Assembly (NCBI GenBank): GCA_910586855.1
Contig: CAJUJH010000001.1
Location: 943,075-1,007,074, forward strand
DNA length: 64,000 nucleotides
Source of the DNA: Candidatus Gastranaerophilales bacterium
GTDB taxonomy: Bacteria; Cyanobacteriota; Vampirovibrionia; Gastranaerophilales; Gastranaerophilaceae
Direction: 5' to 3'
Below the pieces are notes generated by a model that did no database searches, was not told the origin of the DNA, and saw nothing but the letters and a program-made list of their open reading frames with translations. The position numbers and the translations under genes are program-made. Position 1 is the first letter of the stretch. The number at the start of each line of letters is the position of its first letter. Shown piece by piece: positions 37,001 to 45,861 of the stretch.

Positions 37001-37031
37001 TTTGCCGTTTTAGATGAAAACTTTTTGTCAT
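34014..37031 (-). CDS. Giant glycine-rich prepilin-type surface protein
   Basis: 1005 residues. A basic leader ends in a type IV prepilin peptidase site (KKG/FSLVE, cleavage after Gly24, Glu at +5), followed by a hydrophobic helix (VEMLMALLVASLLLAALAPV). Two similar segments start the exported part (RITMMGGGGKGG and IRVFMIGGGGSGASGG). The rest is dominated by Gly/Ser/Asn with poly-Gly runs, interrupted by short ordered strands such as VTPGQKLNFNIGLGGNK. This matches the glycine-rich beta-roll-like domains of surface proteins. It would be assembled by, or anchored to, a type IV pilus or type II secretion pseudopilus; no pilus genes are in this window. An ATG at 36974 would give a shorter leader. 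Confidence 0.82.
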   Translation of the reverse strand: MTKSFHLKRQMPSKSACKPMLKKGFSLVEMLMALLVASLLLAALAPVMTKRMNDNELKVISEASNYDKDTVISIFTKDTDFNIPQDASQVRITMMGGGGKGGDALYGSKEITSSENNWTVPDGVKKIRVFMIGGGGSGASGGEGNGTAYGNIPPISEQTLTITSAGSYNLADKVALPSTYIAPALPKLCVDYGNIQKWIVTSDNATLVTPGSAFNKVGGNGKANVIISKVTACGAGGAGAGTSTFGTLYAYSAAGGSGGYLVNQNLNITTLASDTRINVGSGGHGSSGGNSYNNGGSANSGGGGSGNGGSGGNGNATGYDLNNGGNGGSCTRMAGSSGAIGTCTSGGGGGGATSILSASNTVSFQIGGGGGGGGCGGGGSDGYGGGGGGGAGGGYGSGSGGGGGAGGGSLSGSGDGAKGGGAGGGGGGGYNNILGGTCAGGMGGIGLGSKIGSGGSHGGGNGGGSRGGIGLGSDGTGTGGGGGSGAWSGGGSTGDGCGGGGAGGYGGKGGNGGGNDTTNRNNALGGTISTIFGSNNCNGGNVGTAGKPGAIKLWYTVPVVTNGLKCNYNQPPNGGGGGGAGQIWIGELTVTPGQKLNFNIGLGGNKTTSFGANGNNGGTTSITNSSNNATIISVSGGKGGKYESDETYIDNSYGIGGGIKTSNVDSSSAKYVNWKKTNFHSGGENGGVGKTPGNGAGGGKGGQLYDLNGNLIKGGIEGGAQADGSDAIPTNYGAGGGGGGGVINNDGSPGHGGKGANGYIYIEWGGTNGGGGTIGEFTQKMVTNLSPEPIKRVMKIRIGKGGGVTSASEDKNDNNVSFEPSTIGNDGNGGITSISVISGNKTVNYSAKGGLKGNDGSYEAGIHGEEMKYPSSYSDFYKEFVQGNMSIITGQAGNNNYGGIGGYLFCILQTKDKDGNKSCSSTVKANDGSSAVLGPIRPGCGGTSILSPMYDSICNITNTSASANGNNGTFGAGGGGGAVLNQTGGVGGNGGGGFVILEYKSTTLN

Positions 37032-37212
37032 TTTAATTACCCACTTGTCTATATATAATTACAAATATTTTTCGTAAAATATGTTCCATTAACTATATTA
37101 TATTCTTTTAACAAATAAATCAAGCTAAAAAATTGTTAAAAAGTCATAATATTTTTTAAAAAACAGGACAAAATCAAAGAATAGCGATATTTATTAAATA
37201 TAGGTGGGTATA

Positions 37213-37575
37213 TTGGTTAAACGTGCAGAAAACATCTCTGAAAAAGAGTTTGAAGAAAAATTGTCAAGTTTTAAGATTTTATTTGGAAAAAGAATTAAAT
37301 ATTTTAGAGAGTTAAAAAACTTTACGCAGGAATATTTGGCAGAATTAGCCAATATTGAGCAATCAAGTCTTTCTAATATAGAACGGGGAAGAGTTTATCC
37401 ATCGGTTGAAACATTGTGCAGGCTTGCTTTTGCACTTGATGTGCAGCCGTATCAATTTTATACGGTAAAGCCTGAAATTCCCGTGCAGGATATCATTAAG
37501 GAGATGTCTACAGCAATGTACAGGGACAAAAAACTGGCAGATTTGATTTATAAATTTTTCCGTACAATATTGTAA
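37213..37575 (+). CDS. XRE-family helix-turn-helix regulator
   Basis: About 120 residues. One HTH_3 domain spans residues ~22-80: FGKRIKYFRELKNFTQEYLA, ELANIEQSSLSNIERGRVYP and SVETLCRLAFALDV. I chose the TTG at 37213 because AGGTGG lies just upstream; the GTG at 37204 is inside that site. It is divergent from the glycine-rich prepilin, 180 bp away, so it may control that gene (inference). The C-terminal ~35 residues look like a dimerisation helix. Confidence 0.82.
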   Translation: MVKRAENISEKEFEEKLSSFKILFGKRIKYFRELKNFTQEYLAELANIEQSSLSNIERGRVYPSVETLCRLAFALDVQPYQFYTVKPEIPVQDIIKEMSTAMYRDKKLADLIYKFFRTIL

Positions 37576-37646
37576 AACTTTGTCGTGTTTTACTATTTTA
37601 TATTTACTATTTAAATTATTATTTGAAGTATTTTTTGATTTTTAAC

Positions 37647-38828
37647 TTATTTTAATACGTTACAAAATTTTACAATGTCCATTGCTGCAATTGCGGCTGT
37701 GCTCCAGCAATTTTGAAGGTTAAAACCTCCGCAAAATCCGTCTATATCCAGGCTTTCTCCTATTATCCAGAGTGCAGGTGTAATTTTAGATTTGCAATTT
37801 TTATCAATTTCTTTTAAATTTACCCCGCCTGCATGGACTATTTCGCCTTTGCCATCTACGTTTTCAGCAACTAATGTCAAAAATTTTAATTTTTCAATTT
37901 CTTCTTTTTTAGCATGGGCTGCTTGTTTTTCAAAATTTATATTATATTTTTTAAATAAATATTGGGCTAGAGACCTTGGTATTATTAGGCTTACGACGTT
38001 TCCTAAGCTTTTCGTTGAATTTTCTTTAATAAGCTCAAAAAGCTTATCTGGGTTTAGTATTGGGATTTTTATTTCGTAAGGAAAATCTTTATATGCATTT
38101 AAGGACGAAATTTTAAAAATATATGGACCTGAAACTCCTTGATGCGTAAAGATAAGTCCGCCATCGTCCGTGTTAAAGCTAACTCCAGCAGGGAAATCCT
38201 CCCCTTTATCTTTTATTTTTAATCCGCAGAGTGCGGGTTTAAGCGGGATTATATTATGCCCAAACTGTTTTGCCAAATTGTTGCAATCTTTTGAGCCTGT
38301 TGCAAGAACCGCAATATCGTATCGATGGAGTTCTTCAATGTTTTTTATCTCTTTTTTAACAATTTTAATGTTTTTAGATTTTAAAAGTTCTGAAATCATT
38401 TGTGTGCGAAGCTTTTTGGCACTGTTTGATACGGGAAATACTCTATTATCTTGTTGTTTGTAGGTTTTTATTCCAATTTTTTCAAAATATTGCAGGGTTT
38501 CAGATGTTCCATACCTTGAGAATATTGAATAGAGGAACTTTTCACCCCTTGGATAAAACGAAGCAAGCTTTTTAAAATCATATTCGCTGTATGTCAGGTT
38601 GCATCTGCCGTTTCCGGTAGGAAGAATGGTTGACAATGTTTCTTTGGGGTCAAAAAGAGTTATGCTGTACGCCTTTTGACCTATTTTTTTAAATTCTTCA
38701 ATAAGCTGTAAGGCACAATATATGCCGGACGGGCCCGCTCCAACTATTGCTATATTGGGTTTATAATCTTGTGCACCAATCATTTCCAGAGTTTTGAAAT
38801 TTCTTGCATCATTTTGAATTTTTGACAT
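37647..38828 (-). CDS. HI0933/YhiN-family flavoprotein (NAD(P)/FAD-dependent oxidoreductase)
   Basis: 393 residues. An N-terminal dinucleotide-binding motif (IAIVGAGPSGIYCALQL) is followed by the family marker PTGNGRCNLTYSEYD, the mid-protein VFPVSNSAKKL and the C-terminal GESLDIDGFCGGFNLQNCWSTA. Members bind FAD; a general reaction is not known, though a relative reduces steroid double bonds. Downstream of folK on the same strand with a 30-bp gap, so they may be co-expressed. Confidence 0.87.
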   Translation of the reverse strand: MSKIQNDARNFKTLEMIGAQDYKPNIAIVGAGPSGIYCALQLIEEFKKIGQKAYSITLFDPKETLSTILPTGNGRCNLTYSEYDFKKLASFYPRGEKFLYSIFSRYGTSETLQYFEKIGIKTYKQQDNRVFPVSNSAKKLRTQMISELLKSKNIKIVKKEIKNIEELHRYDIAVLATGSKDCNNLAKQFGHNIIPLKPALCGLKIKDKGEDFPAGVSFNTDDGGLIFTHQGVSGPYIFKISSLNAYKDFPYEIKIPILNPDKLFELIKENSTKSLGNVVSLIIPRSLAQYLFKKYNINFEKQAAHAKKEEIEKLKFLTLVAENVDGKGEIVHAGGVNLKEIDKNCKSKITPALWIIGESLDIDGFCGGFNLQNCWSTAAIAAMDIVKFCNVLK

Positions 38829-38858
38829 AATTTTATACTTTTATTTAATATTTTATTT

Positions 38859-39383
38859 CTAATTTGATTCAAAATTATTATTTGACATAATTGTTCCGTA
38901 TAAAAATACATCTTCGGGGTCCAAAAGTGCTTCGTGCAGGTCGATTATGCTTTTTTGCAGAACCGGGTGAATAAAATTCGGGCTTATTTCAAGCATTGGT
39001 ACAAGTGCAAATGCCCTCCGGTGCACGTATTTGTGGGGTATTTCAAGAATTTCATTTTTAAAGACTAAATCATTGTAAAATAGTATATCAATATCAACTG
39101 CACGTTCGCCCCAATGTTCCTCTGCTTCACGGTTTCGTCCTAATTTTGCTTCTATACTCTGGCAGATTCTTAAAAGTTCAATTGGCTGAAACTCTGTTCT
39201 GACAGCTATTACAGCATTTACAAACCAGTTTTGCTTCTTATTACCCCAGGGTTCTGTTTCATAAAAAGCGCTGGAAGCTACTAATTTTATTGAGTTATCG
39301 GCAGTTAAAAAATTAACCGCCTGCTGAATATTTGAAAGTCTATCTCCCCTGTTGGAGCCTAAAGACAGGTATACTAATGCCAT
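38859..39383 (-). CDS. folK: 6-hydroxymethyl-7,8-dihydropterin pyrophosphokinase
   Basis: 174 residues. Folate pathway: transfers pyrophosphate from ATP to hydroxymethyl-dihydropterin. It shows LSLGSNRGDRLSNIQQAV, FYETEPWG, then CQSIEAKLGR and the signature ERAVDIDILFYND, with PHKYVHRRAFALVPMLEI. Stand-alone, not fused to FolB or FolP. Confidence 0.95.
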   Translation of the reverse strand: MALVYLSLGSNRGDRLSNIQQAVNFLTADNSIKLVASSAFYETEPWGNKKQNWFVNAVIAVRTEFQPIELLRICQSIEAKLGRNREAEEHWGERAVDIDILFYNDLVFKNEILEIPHKYVHRRAFALVPMLEISPNFIHPVLQKSIIDLHEALLDPEDVFLYGTIMSNNNFESN

Positions 39384-39482
39384 TTTATATCTTCTTTTAC
39401 AATATCTTTAATAATTAACATTTTATTATTCTTTTGATATAATGGCAACAGGCTAAGATAGAATTATTAAAAAGGATAAAAA

Positions 39483-41396
39483 ATGAAGAATAATCAGTCT
39501 TTAGGGGTTTATATAATAGTTGGAATTATTGCGCTCATTGTGCTTGCAATGGTTTTTGCAGGTCCTGTGACCTCTACAAGCGAAATTTCATATTCTGAAT
39601 TTGTTGAAAAGGTTGAAAATGGTGATATTAAGAGCGTTACAATAGCTAAAGATATTCTCTTTGCTATACCGAGCGATAATCAAAATTCCGAAGACCAGTC
39701 CAGTCAAACAAAAACACCGTCTGATGATTTTGCTTCACGTCTAATAGCCCCTGTAGGACAGGATTTACCGGTACTGCAATATAAGGTGCGAATCCCCGAA
39801 AATGACCCAAAATTCTACCCGCTGCTTGAAGCTGCCGGTGTGGAAATTAATCTTAAAAAACCTCAAGATGGTTCTATATTAGGCACTTTAGGTTCAATAT
39901 TGCTTCCTTTATTTTTTATCGGCTTAATAATTTTAATATTAAGAGGAATCCAGCAAGGTGGTTCTGCTGCAATGAATTTTGGCAAATCAAGAGCCAAAAT
40001 GATGCAGGAAAATAAGGTAAAAGTAACATTTAAAGATGTTGCTGGGATTGATGAAGAAAAGCAGGAACTTGAAGAAATTGTTGATTTCCTGAAAAATGCT
40101 GATAAATATACAAAATTAGGTGCAAAAATTCCAAAAGGCGTACTTCTTGTCGGGGTGCCTGGAACCGGTAAAACCCTTATGGCTAAAGCCGTTGCAGGTG
40201 AAGCAGGTGTACCGTTCTTTTCTATTTCAGGTTCTGATTTTGTTGAAATGTTTGTAGGTGTTGGTGCAAGCCGTGTTCGAGACCTTTTTGAGCAGGCGAA
40301 AAAACATCAGCCTTGTATTATTTTTATAGATGAAATTGATGCGGTTGGTCGTCAAAGAGGCGCTGGAATGGGCGGCGGACACGACGAAAGGGAGCAAACC
40401 CTAAATCAGCTTTTGGTTGAGATGGATGGCTTTGATGAAAATACTAATATCATTGTTCTTGCGGCTACAAACAGACCTGATATCCTTGATAATGCGCTTT
40501 TAAGACCAGGCAGATTTGACCGCCAGATTATAATCAATCGTCCTGATATCCTTGGCAGAGAGCAGATTTTGAACGTTCATGCCAAAAATAAACCGCTTGC
40601 AAAAGATGTTGACCTTAAAGTACTTGCTAAAAGGACTCCGGGCTTTACTGGTGCAGATTTGCAGAATCTTTTAAACGAAGCTGCTCTTTTATCTGCAAGA
40701 CACAATAATACTGAAATTACTTTTGCTCACCTGGATGAAGCTATAGATAAGGTTATGGCTGGTCCTGAGAAAAAATCCAGAATTATTTCAGATGAAGAAA
40801 AAGAAAATACAGCACATCATGAGGTTGGACATGCCCTATTAGCAGTGCTTTTAGACAATTGTGACCCCCTTCATAAGGTTTCAATTATTCCAAGAGGCAT
40901 GGCGCTTGGAATAACAACTGTTCTTCCTGAAAAAGACCACTTAACTTTAAAGAAAAATCAGCTTTTAGATAGAATTACCATGACTCTTGGCGGAAGAGTG
41001 GCAGAAGAAATTATCTATGGCGCTGAAAATATAACCACAGGCGCTTCAAATGACCTTGAAAAAGTTACGGCTATTGCACGTAAAATGGTAACAGTCTATG
41101 GTATGAGTGATAAAATGGGCAATCTTCAATACGGCAAAAGCCAGGAGCATGTCTTTATGGGTCGTGATTTTGGACACAGCCGTGATTTTTCAGATGAAAT
41201 TGCTGCTGAAATTGATAAAGAAGTGAAAAAAATCGTAGATGAAAGATACGCAATTGCAAAAAATCTTCTTTTGCAAAATGAAGATATGTTAAGAAAAATT
41301 GCCCGCGAGCTTTTAGAGCGTGAAACCCTTGATGATAATGAATTTGCAGAAATTATGGATAAAATTAAAGCGCAAAGAGGAGAAAACCAAGCTTAA
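39483..41396 (+). CDS. ftsH: ATP-dependent zinc metalloprotease FtsH
   Basis: 637 residues. Two membrane helices near the N-terminus (about 8-28 and 133-153) flank a periplasmic domain. The AAA module has GVPGTGKTLMAKAVAGEAG (Walker A), IIFIDEIDAVGRQRG (Walker B) and ATNRPDILDNALLRPGRFDR. The protease domain has the zinc motif HHEVGHAL (HExxH, Val where Ala is usual) and a downstream Asp ligand region (TTGASNDLEKVTAIA). Membrane-protein quality control. Confidence 0.96.
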   Translation: MKNNQSLGVYIIVGIIALIVLAMVFAGPVTSTSEISYSEFVEKVENGDIKSVTIAKDILFAIPSDNQNSEDQSSQTKTPSDDFASRLIAPVGQDLPVLQYKVRIPENDPKFYPLLEAAGVEINLKKPQDGSILGTLGSILLPLFFIGLIILILRGIQQGGSAAMNFGKSRAKMMQENKVKVTFKDVAGIDEEKQELEEIVDFLKNADKYTKLGAKIPKGVLLVGVPGTGKTLMAKAVAGEAGVPFFSISGSDFVEMFVGVGASRVRDLFEQAKKHQPCIIFIDEIDAVGRQRGAGMGGGHDEREQTLNQLLVEMDGFDENTNIIVLAATNRPDILDNALLRPGRFDRQIIINRPDILGREQILNVHAKNKPLAKDVDLKVLAKRTPGFTGADLQNLLNEAALLSARHNNTEITFAHLDEAIDKVMAGPEKKSRIISDEEKENTAHHEVGHALLAVLLDNCDPLHKVSIIPRGMALGITTVLPEKDHLTLKKNQLLDRITMTLGGRVAEEIIYGAENITTGASNDLEKVTAIARKMVTVYGMSDKMGNLQYGKSQEHVFMGRDFGHSRDFSDEIAAEIDKEVKKIVDERYAIAKNLLLQNEDMLRKIARELLERETLDDNEFAEIMDKIKAQRGENQA

Positions 41397-41456
41397 GTAG
41401 GCTAAAACTTTCAAATTAGTTAGCTTCAAGTTATATAATATAAACTTGGGATTTAT

Positions 41457-42551
41457 TTAAGAATTTTGGTGATGCTTTTCTCCAAAAAGCCTTCCTCCTG
41501 ATTCAATTCGCAGTGTTTTCATTATTTGTTGAATATAATTTCTGTATTTTTCTTTAATTACATCGGGTGTATCTTCTCTGCGTAGAATTTTTTTAATGTC
41601 GTTAAGATATTTTTCAACATTTTCTTTTATTTCAGGGTGTGTTTTAACAAAATTCCAATATGGCACACTTCCTCTTGCGGAATTGCAATCAGTGCACATT
41701 AATAATAAGTTATTTAACTGATTATTTCTGGAGTTGCTGTATGTTTTGACATGTTCTATAGTTGGGTTTGTGTTTTTAATTAGATGGTAAATACCTTCTT
41801 TGGAGCTTCGTCTTTTGTATTTAACAACAAAGGCATCTTTATCTTTTTTAGAATTTGGTAATCTGCTAAAATAAAATTCAAGTTCATGTCTTGCAAGATT
41901 TATTTCATTTTCCTTATTAAATTCCATTAATAAATCAATTAGAACAAGGTTTCTAAAATCTCCTTCATCTTTTGCATTAATTATTTGTTTTATCTGGTTA
42001 TATCGCCATTTTTCAATTTCTGCTTCCTTATTTGGAAAACTTCGTATGAGCTCGCTTGTTAAATCTATAACAACGGCTATCTGTTTCATTCTTAGGCGTT
42101 CAGTATAGTGGGGGGAAATTTTTGCTAAAATTTCATAAAATTCAAGATTGGGATTTTCATCTGCTTCTTTTGCAATAACCCTTGCAAGCTCTCTTTTTGA
42201 TGGCTGAAATTCTTCTATATTGTTGCGTAAAGCGTTTGATAATTCTTTACCCTTTTTTGTAGATATCTTATTGGCAAGTATTTGTGCTTTATTCTTATCA
42301 AAATTGTGCATTTTCTCGCCGCAGCATGGGCATGAAATCTCATCCGCATATCTTATGAGCTTAAATTTTTTTGGAGCAATTCTGCCCTCAAAATTTAGTG
42401 TACTATGTAAAAAATTTGCTTTTAAAGCTTCGCTGCTAAGATTTATTTGTTGTTGAAATGGAGAATTATATGTAAAATTCCTATTGGTAAAATTTCTTTC
42501 TTTTACCCTATTAATGCAAGATATTCTAAATGTATCAAATAAAACTCTCAT
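41457..42551 (-). CDS. HNH-endonuclease-like zinc protein
   Basis: 364 residues. The N-terminal ~75 residues are Asn/Phe-rich and unstructured. A CPCC pair (ISCPCCGEKMHNF, near residue 75) is distant from the C-terminal HNH-like core: IEHVKTYSNSRNNQLNNLL then MCTDCNSARGSV. That gives His, Asn and a C-x2-C as in HNH nucleases. Whether it cuts DNA is unknown; there is no adjacent methylase or toxin partner. The lineage-style leader suggests a chromosomal, not phage, gene. Confidence 0.6.
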   Translation of the reverse strand: MRVLFDTFRISCINRVKERNFTNRNFTYNSPFQQQINLSSEALKANFLHSTLNFEGRIAPKKFKLIRYADEISCPCCGEKMHNFDKNKAQILANKISTKKGKELSNALRNNIEEFQPSKRELARVIAKEADENPNLEFYEILAKISPHYTERLRMKQIAVVIDLTSELIRSFPNKEAEIEKWRYNQIKQIINAKDEGDFRNLVLIDLLMEFNKENEINLARHELEFYFSRLPNSKKDKDAFVVKYKRRSSKEGIYHLIKNTNPTIEHVKTYSNSRNNQLNNLLLMCTDCNSARGSVPYWNFVKTHPEIKENVEKYLNDIKKILRREDTPDVIKEKYRNYIQQIMKTLRIESGGRLFGEKHHQNS

Positions 42552-42600
42552 CTTAAAAGTACAAAACCTGAAAAGAAAATTATTTGTCCAGGGCTTTGAT

Positions 42601-43305
42601 TTACTTTATATTACTTTTAATATTTTTATATGATTCGCCGTTTTTGAAATATTCCTTGAAATTTTTATGCACCTCATCTTGAAGCATTTTAAGTTCATCT
42701 TCGACTTGTTTTCTTATTCTTTCAATTTCATTATCATCTGCGTTTTTATCAACATAGATAGGTTTTCCGCAGAGAAGACAAAGCTTTTTACAAAATAGGG
42801 GGAAACAAAATTCATCCCATGTTTTTAATTTTATAAAACCTCTTCCCGGGTTATCCCAAGCAAAAGGCACAATTGGAACCCCTGATAATTTGGCGATTTC
42901 AACAATTCCTTTTTTTACAACTTCTTTTGGACCCTGCGGACCGTCAATTGTAATTGCAACATTATTTCCGGCTTTAAGGACATCTAAAATTTCAAGAGAT
43001 GCCTGTGCTCCGCCCCTTTTTTGAGAGCCTCTCACTGTTTTAATTCCTATTGCCTGTGCTGCAGTTGCAATGATTTCGCCGTCTTTTGATTTGCTTATTA
43101 AGCAGTGAAGTTTTTCTCTTTCGGGAATGCCGTATACGCCGCATTGCCTTGAATGCCAAAGTGCAAAAAGGCAGTTTGTGTCCATTGGATAATTTATTAC
43201 TTTGCAATCATAAAAATGTCTTTTTATTTTGAAAATAACAGTTACAATAAAGCCAAATATTTTTGCCTGCTGTTTTTTGCTTATAAATTTTGGTTCAAAT
43301 CTCAT
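42601..43305 (-). CDS. Lysophospholipid acyltransferase-family protein (DUF374)
   Basis: 234 residues. The DUF374/LPLAT pattern is clear: CLFALWHSRQCG (H-x4-D-like site as WHSR), ISKSKDGEIIA, TVRGSQKRGGAQASLEIL, and AITIDGPQGPKEVVKKGIVEIAKLSGVPIVPFAW. The family acylates lipid-A-like or phospholipid acceptors at the inner membrane. It is last gene of the pfkB-like > csaB > hisA-hisI-hisE > hisD > LPLAT operon, 23 bp after hisD. AGAGGA precedes the ATG. Confidence 0.84.
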   Translation of the reverse strand: MRFEPKFISKKQQAKIFGFIVTVIFKIKRHFYDCKVINYPMDTNCLFALWHSRQCGVYGIPEREKLHCLISKSKDGEIIATAAQAIGIKTVRGSQKRGGAQASLEILDVLKAGNNVAITIDGPQGPKEVVKKGIVEIAKLSGVPIVPFAWDNPGRGFIKLKTWDEFCFPLFCKKLCLLCGKPIYVDKNADDNEIERIRKQVEDELKMLQDEVHKNFKEYFKNGESYKNIKSNIK

Positions 43306-43328
43306 TAATAAATCCTCTTTTTGGTATT

Positions 43329-44597
43329 TTAAAGACTTCTTAAGTCAGAAGCAAGTTTGTGGGCAAAAAGTCCCTCTGCCTCAGCAAGTTTTGATGCAGT
43401 TTTTGCCAAATCTTTCGCCATATTTTTATCAATGTTTTGCCAGGTTAAAATTTTTATAAAATCAAAAACGCTTAAACCCCCTGTGTATCTTGCTGCCATA
43501 TTAGTCGGCAGAACGTGATTTGTGCCTGAGCAATAATCGCCAAACACTTCAGCGCAGTTTTCCCCTACAAATAATGAACCGTAATTTATAAATTTATCTT
43601 TAAATTTATCGGCATCTTTAAACATTAATTCTAAATGCTCCGGTGCTCTCCGGTTTGAAATTTCTATAGCTTCATCAATTGAATTAACAATAATTGCAGA
43701 TGATTTTTCAAATGCAATTTGTGCTATTTCTTTTGTTTTGAGGGTTTCAAGCTGCTTTTCTGCTGATTTTTGAACCTTGATTGCTAAATCTTTGCTTGTT
43801 GTAATAAGGTAGCTTCTTGCATCTTTATCATGTTCTGATTGAGCAAGCATATCAGCACTTATAAGGTCAGGATTTGCAGTTTCATCCGCTACAATTAAAA
43901 CTTCAGAAGGACCTGCAAGAAAATCTATATCACATGTACCGTATACATATTTTTTAGCAAATGTCACATATTTATTCCCGGGACCCACGATTTTATCTAC
44001 AGGCAGAATACTTTCTGTACCGTATGCAAAAGCGGAAATTGCCTGTGCGCCGCCTAATTTATATATTTTATCAGCACCTGCAATATGTGCTGCAACAATT
44101 GTCTGCGGACGAATTTTAGGGGATGTTAAATAAATTTCTTTCACCCCTGCAACTTTAGCCGGAGTTACAGTCATAATACAGGAACTTGGCAGGGGATAGT
44201 TTCCGCCCGGAACATAACATAATACACGATTTAGGGGGATAATTTTGTGCCCTAAAACAGATTCCCCTATTTTTGTTTCAAATTCTTTTATGCAGGAAAA
44301 TTGTTTTTCGGCAAATTCTAAAACACTCTTGTATGCTTTTTTTATGGATTCCACAACATCTTTATTGGTATTATTGTATGCTTCTTCAATTTCATTTTCA
44401 GAAACCAAAAAATCCTTTTCATTTTCAAAATTGCCGTCATTAAAGGATTTTGAATATTCAATCAAAGCTTTATTTTTGTTATTTTTAACATCTTCAATAA
44501 TTTTTGAAACACTATCTAATGCTTCAAGTTCAATTACAGAATAAAAAGCCTCGCTAATCTCCTTATTGTTTAAATCTTCCTTTGTATAAATTTTCAT
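43329..44597 (-). CDS. hisD: Histidinol dehydrogenase
   Basis: 422 residues from the ATG at 44597; a TTG 12 bp upstream is the alternative. Final two oxidations of histidine synthesis, zinc- and NAD-dependent. Signature features: VPGGNYPLPSSCIMTVTPAKVAGV, KIVGPGNKYVTFAKKYVYG, DFLAGPSEVLIVADE, and C-terminal NRRAPEHLELM and NHVLPT. It lies 18 bp behind the hisA-hisI-hisE fusion. Confidence 0.96.
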   Translation of the reverse strand: MKIYTKEDLNNKEISEAFYSVIELEALDSVSKIIEDVKNNKNKALIEYSKSFNDGNFENEKDFLVSENEIEEAYNNTNKDVVESIKKAYKSVLEFAEKQFSCIKEFETKIGESVLGHKIIPLNRVLCYVPGGNYPLPSSCIMTVTPAKVAGVKEIYLTSPKIRPQTIVAAHIAGADKIYKLGGAQAISAFAYGTESILPVDKIVGPGNKYVTFAKKYVYGTCDIDFLAGPSEVLIVADETANPDLISADMLAQSEHDKDARSYLITTSKDLAIKVQKSAEKQLETLKTKEIAQIAFEKSSAIIVNSIDEAIEISNRRAPEHLELMFKDADKFKDKFINYGSLFVGENCAEVFGDYCSGTNHVLPTNMAARYTGGLSVFDFIKILTWQNIDKNMAKDLAKTASKLAEAEGLFAHKLASDLRSL

Positions 44598-44615
44598 TTT
44601 AATATCCAAATAGGG

Positions 44616-45848
44616 TTATTTTGCACGTGATGCCAAATTATTTACAATATCATTTGGCGTGATATCGTGTTTTGCCATAAATACAAGCAAGTGATAAATT
44701 AAATCTGCAGCTTCCCAGCCTAAACCGTCTCCAAATTCAAAATTAACCGATTCAAATGCTTCTTCCATAATTTTTCTTTTTAAATAAAATTCATTATTGA
44801 AAAGCTTTGTGGTATAAGAACCTTCAGGCATTTTGTTTTTTCTGTCCAAGATTAATTTATAAAGGTCATAAATGCAAAAATCTTTATCTTCAAAACAGCT
44901 GTATCTATCTAAATGACAAGCATTCCCGGTTTGATTTACTTTGTATAAAATTGTATCTTTATCACAGTCAAATTTTGCTGAAACTAATTCCTGTGTATTG
45001 CCTGATGTTTCGCCTTTTGTCCAGAGCTCTTGCCTTGAGCGGCTGTAATAGGTTGCTTTTCCAGTTGATAGGGATTTTAAAACAGATTCCCTGTTTGAAT
45101 ATGCCAGCATTAGAACCTGTTTTGTATTTTTGTCCTGTACAATAGTTGGAATTAAGCCGTCTTTTGATTTATCAAAATCAAGACATGCGCAAAAAGCCTC
45201 TTCTAAATTGATTTTTCCAGTATAAATTGACATCCCCAGCTGACATGAGATATCCATTCTTTCAAGTTCTAAAATCTCATCAATTTTTGTAATGCCGCCA
45301 GCTGCAACAATTGGCTTATTTGTGATTTTTCTTATATTTTTAAATGCCTCAAGATTAGTTCCTTCAAGCATTCCTTCTTTTTCAACAATGGTATATAAAA
45401 AGCCTGAGCAAAAATCCCCGAATCTTTGAACATGAGCTTGCGTGGAAACATCCGTATCCGTCTGCCAGCCGTCAACGGTAATTTTGCCGTTTCTTGAATC
45501 AATTGCCACAATTACTCTGTCGCAAGGCAGTTTGGATAAAAAATTCTCATTTGCGGCAGTTCCTATAATGATTTTTCTGGCGCCGTAAGATAAAATTCTT
45601 TTAGCTTTTTCAACGTCTCTTATCCCGCCGCCTACTCTGCAGTCTGCAATTTTGCAGATTTCTTTTATGATATCTTCATTATCTTTACCTTTATTCATTG
45701 CAGCATCAAGGTCTATCACTGCAATTTCGCCAAATCTTGCATAATATTTTGCAAGTTCTATAACATTTTCTTTTTCTAAAACTTTTTCTTTTCCTTGCCT
45801 TAATTGAACAGCTTTGCCGTCCATAAGGTCTATACTTGGAATTATCAT
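44616..45848 (-). CDS. hisA-hisIE: HisA-HisI-HisE trifunctional fusion
   Basis: 410 residues encoding three enzymes in one chain. Residues ~1-228 are HisA (ProFAR isomerase): IIPSIDLMDGKAVQLRQG, RVGGGIRD, VAIDSRNGK and VAAGGI, with both catalytic aspartates. Residues ~230-325 are HisI (PRA-CH): TYYSRSRQELWTKGETSGN, FDCDKD and GNACHLDRYSC, with the zinc cysteines. Residues ~330-410 are HisE (PRA-PH): KLFNNEFYLKRKIMEEAFE and WEAADLIYHLLV. These are consecutive steps 2, 3 and 4. HisIE fusions are common, but fusion to HisA is unusual. The coding frame is continuous, with no stop between parts. Confidence 0.93.
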   Translation of the reverse strand: MIIPSIDLMDGKAVQLRQGKEKVLEKENVIELAKYYARFGEIAVIDLDAAMNKGKDNEDIIKEICKIADCRVGGGIRDVEKAKRILSYGARKIIIGTAANENFLSKLPCDRVIVAIDSRNGKITVDGWQTDTDVSTQAHVQRFGDFCSGFLYTIVEKEGMLEGTNLEAFKNIRKITNKPIVAAGGITKIDEILELERMDISCQLGMSIYTGKINLEEAFCACLDFDKSKDGLIPTIVQDKNTKQVLMLAYSNRESVLKSLSTGKATYYSRSRQELWTKGETSGNTQELVSAKFDCDKDTILYKVNQTGNACHLDRYSCFEDKDFCIYDLYKLILDRKNKMPEGSYTTKLFNNEFYLKRKIMEEAFESVNFEFGDGLGWEAADLIYHLLVFMAKHDITPNDIVNNLASRAK

Positions 45849-45861
45849 TTAAAATTAATCC

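Noticed and set aside
33000..37031. Diversity-generating retroelement with variable repeats in the cassette region
   Set aside because: No reverse transcriptase, Avd protein or template repeat in the window; copies differ at all positions, not only at adenines.
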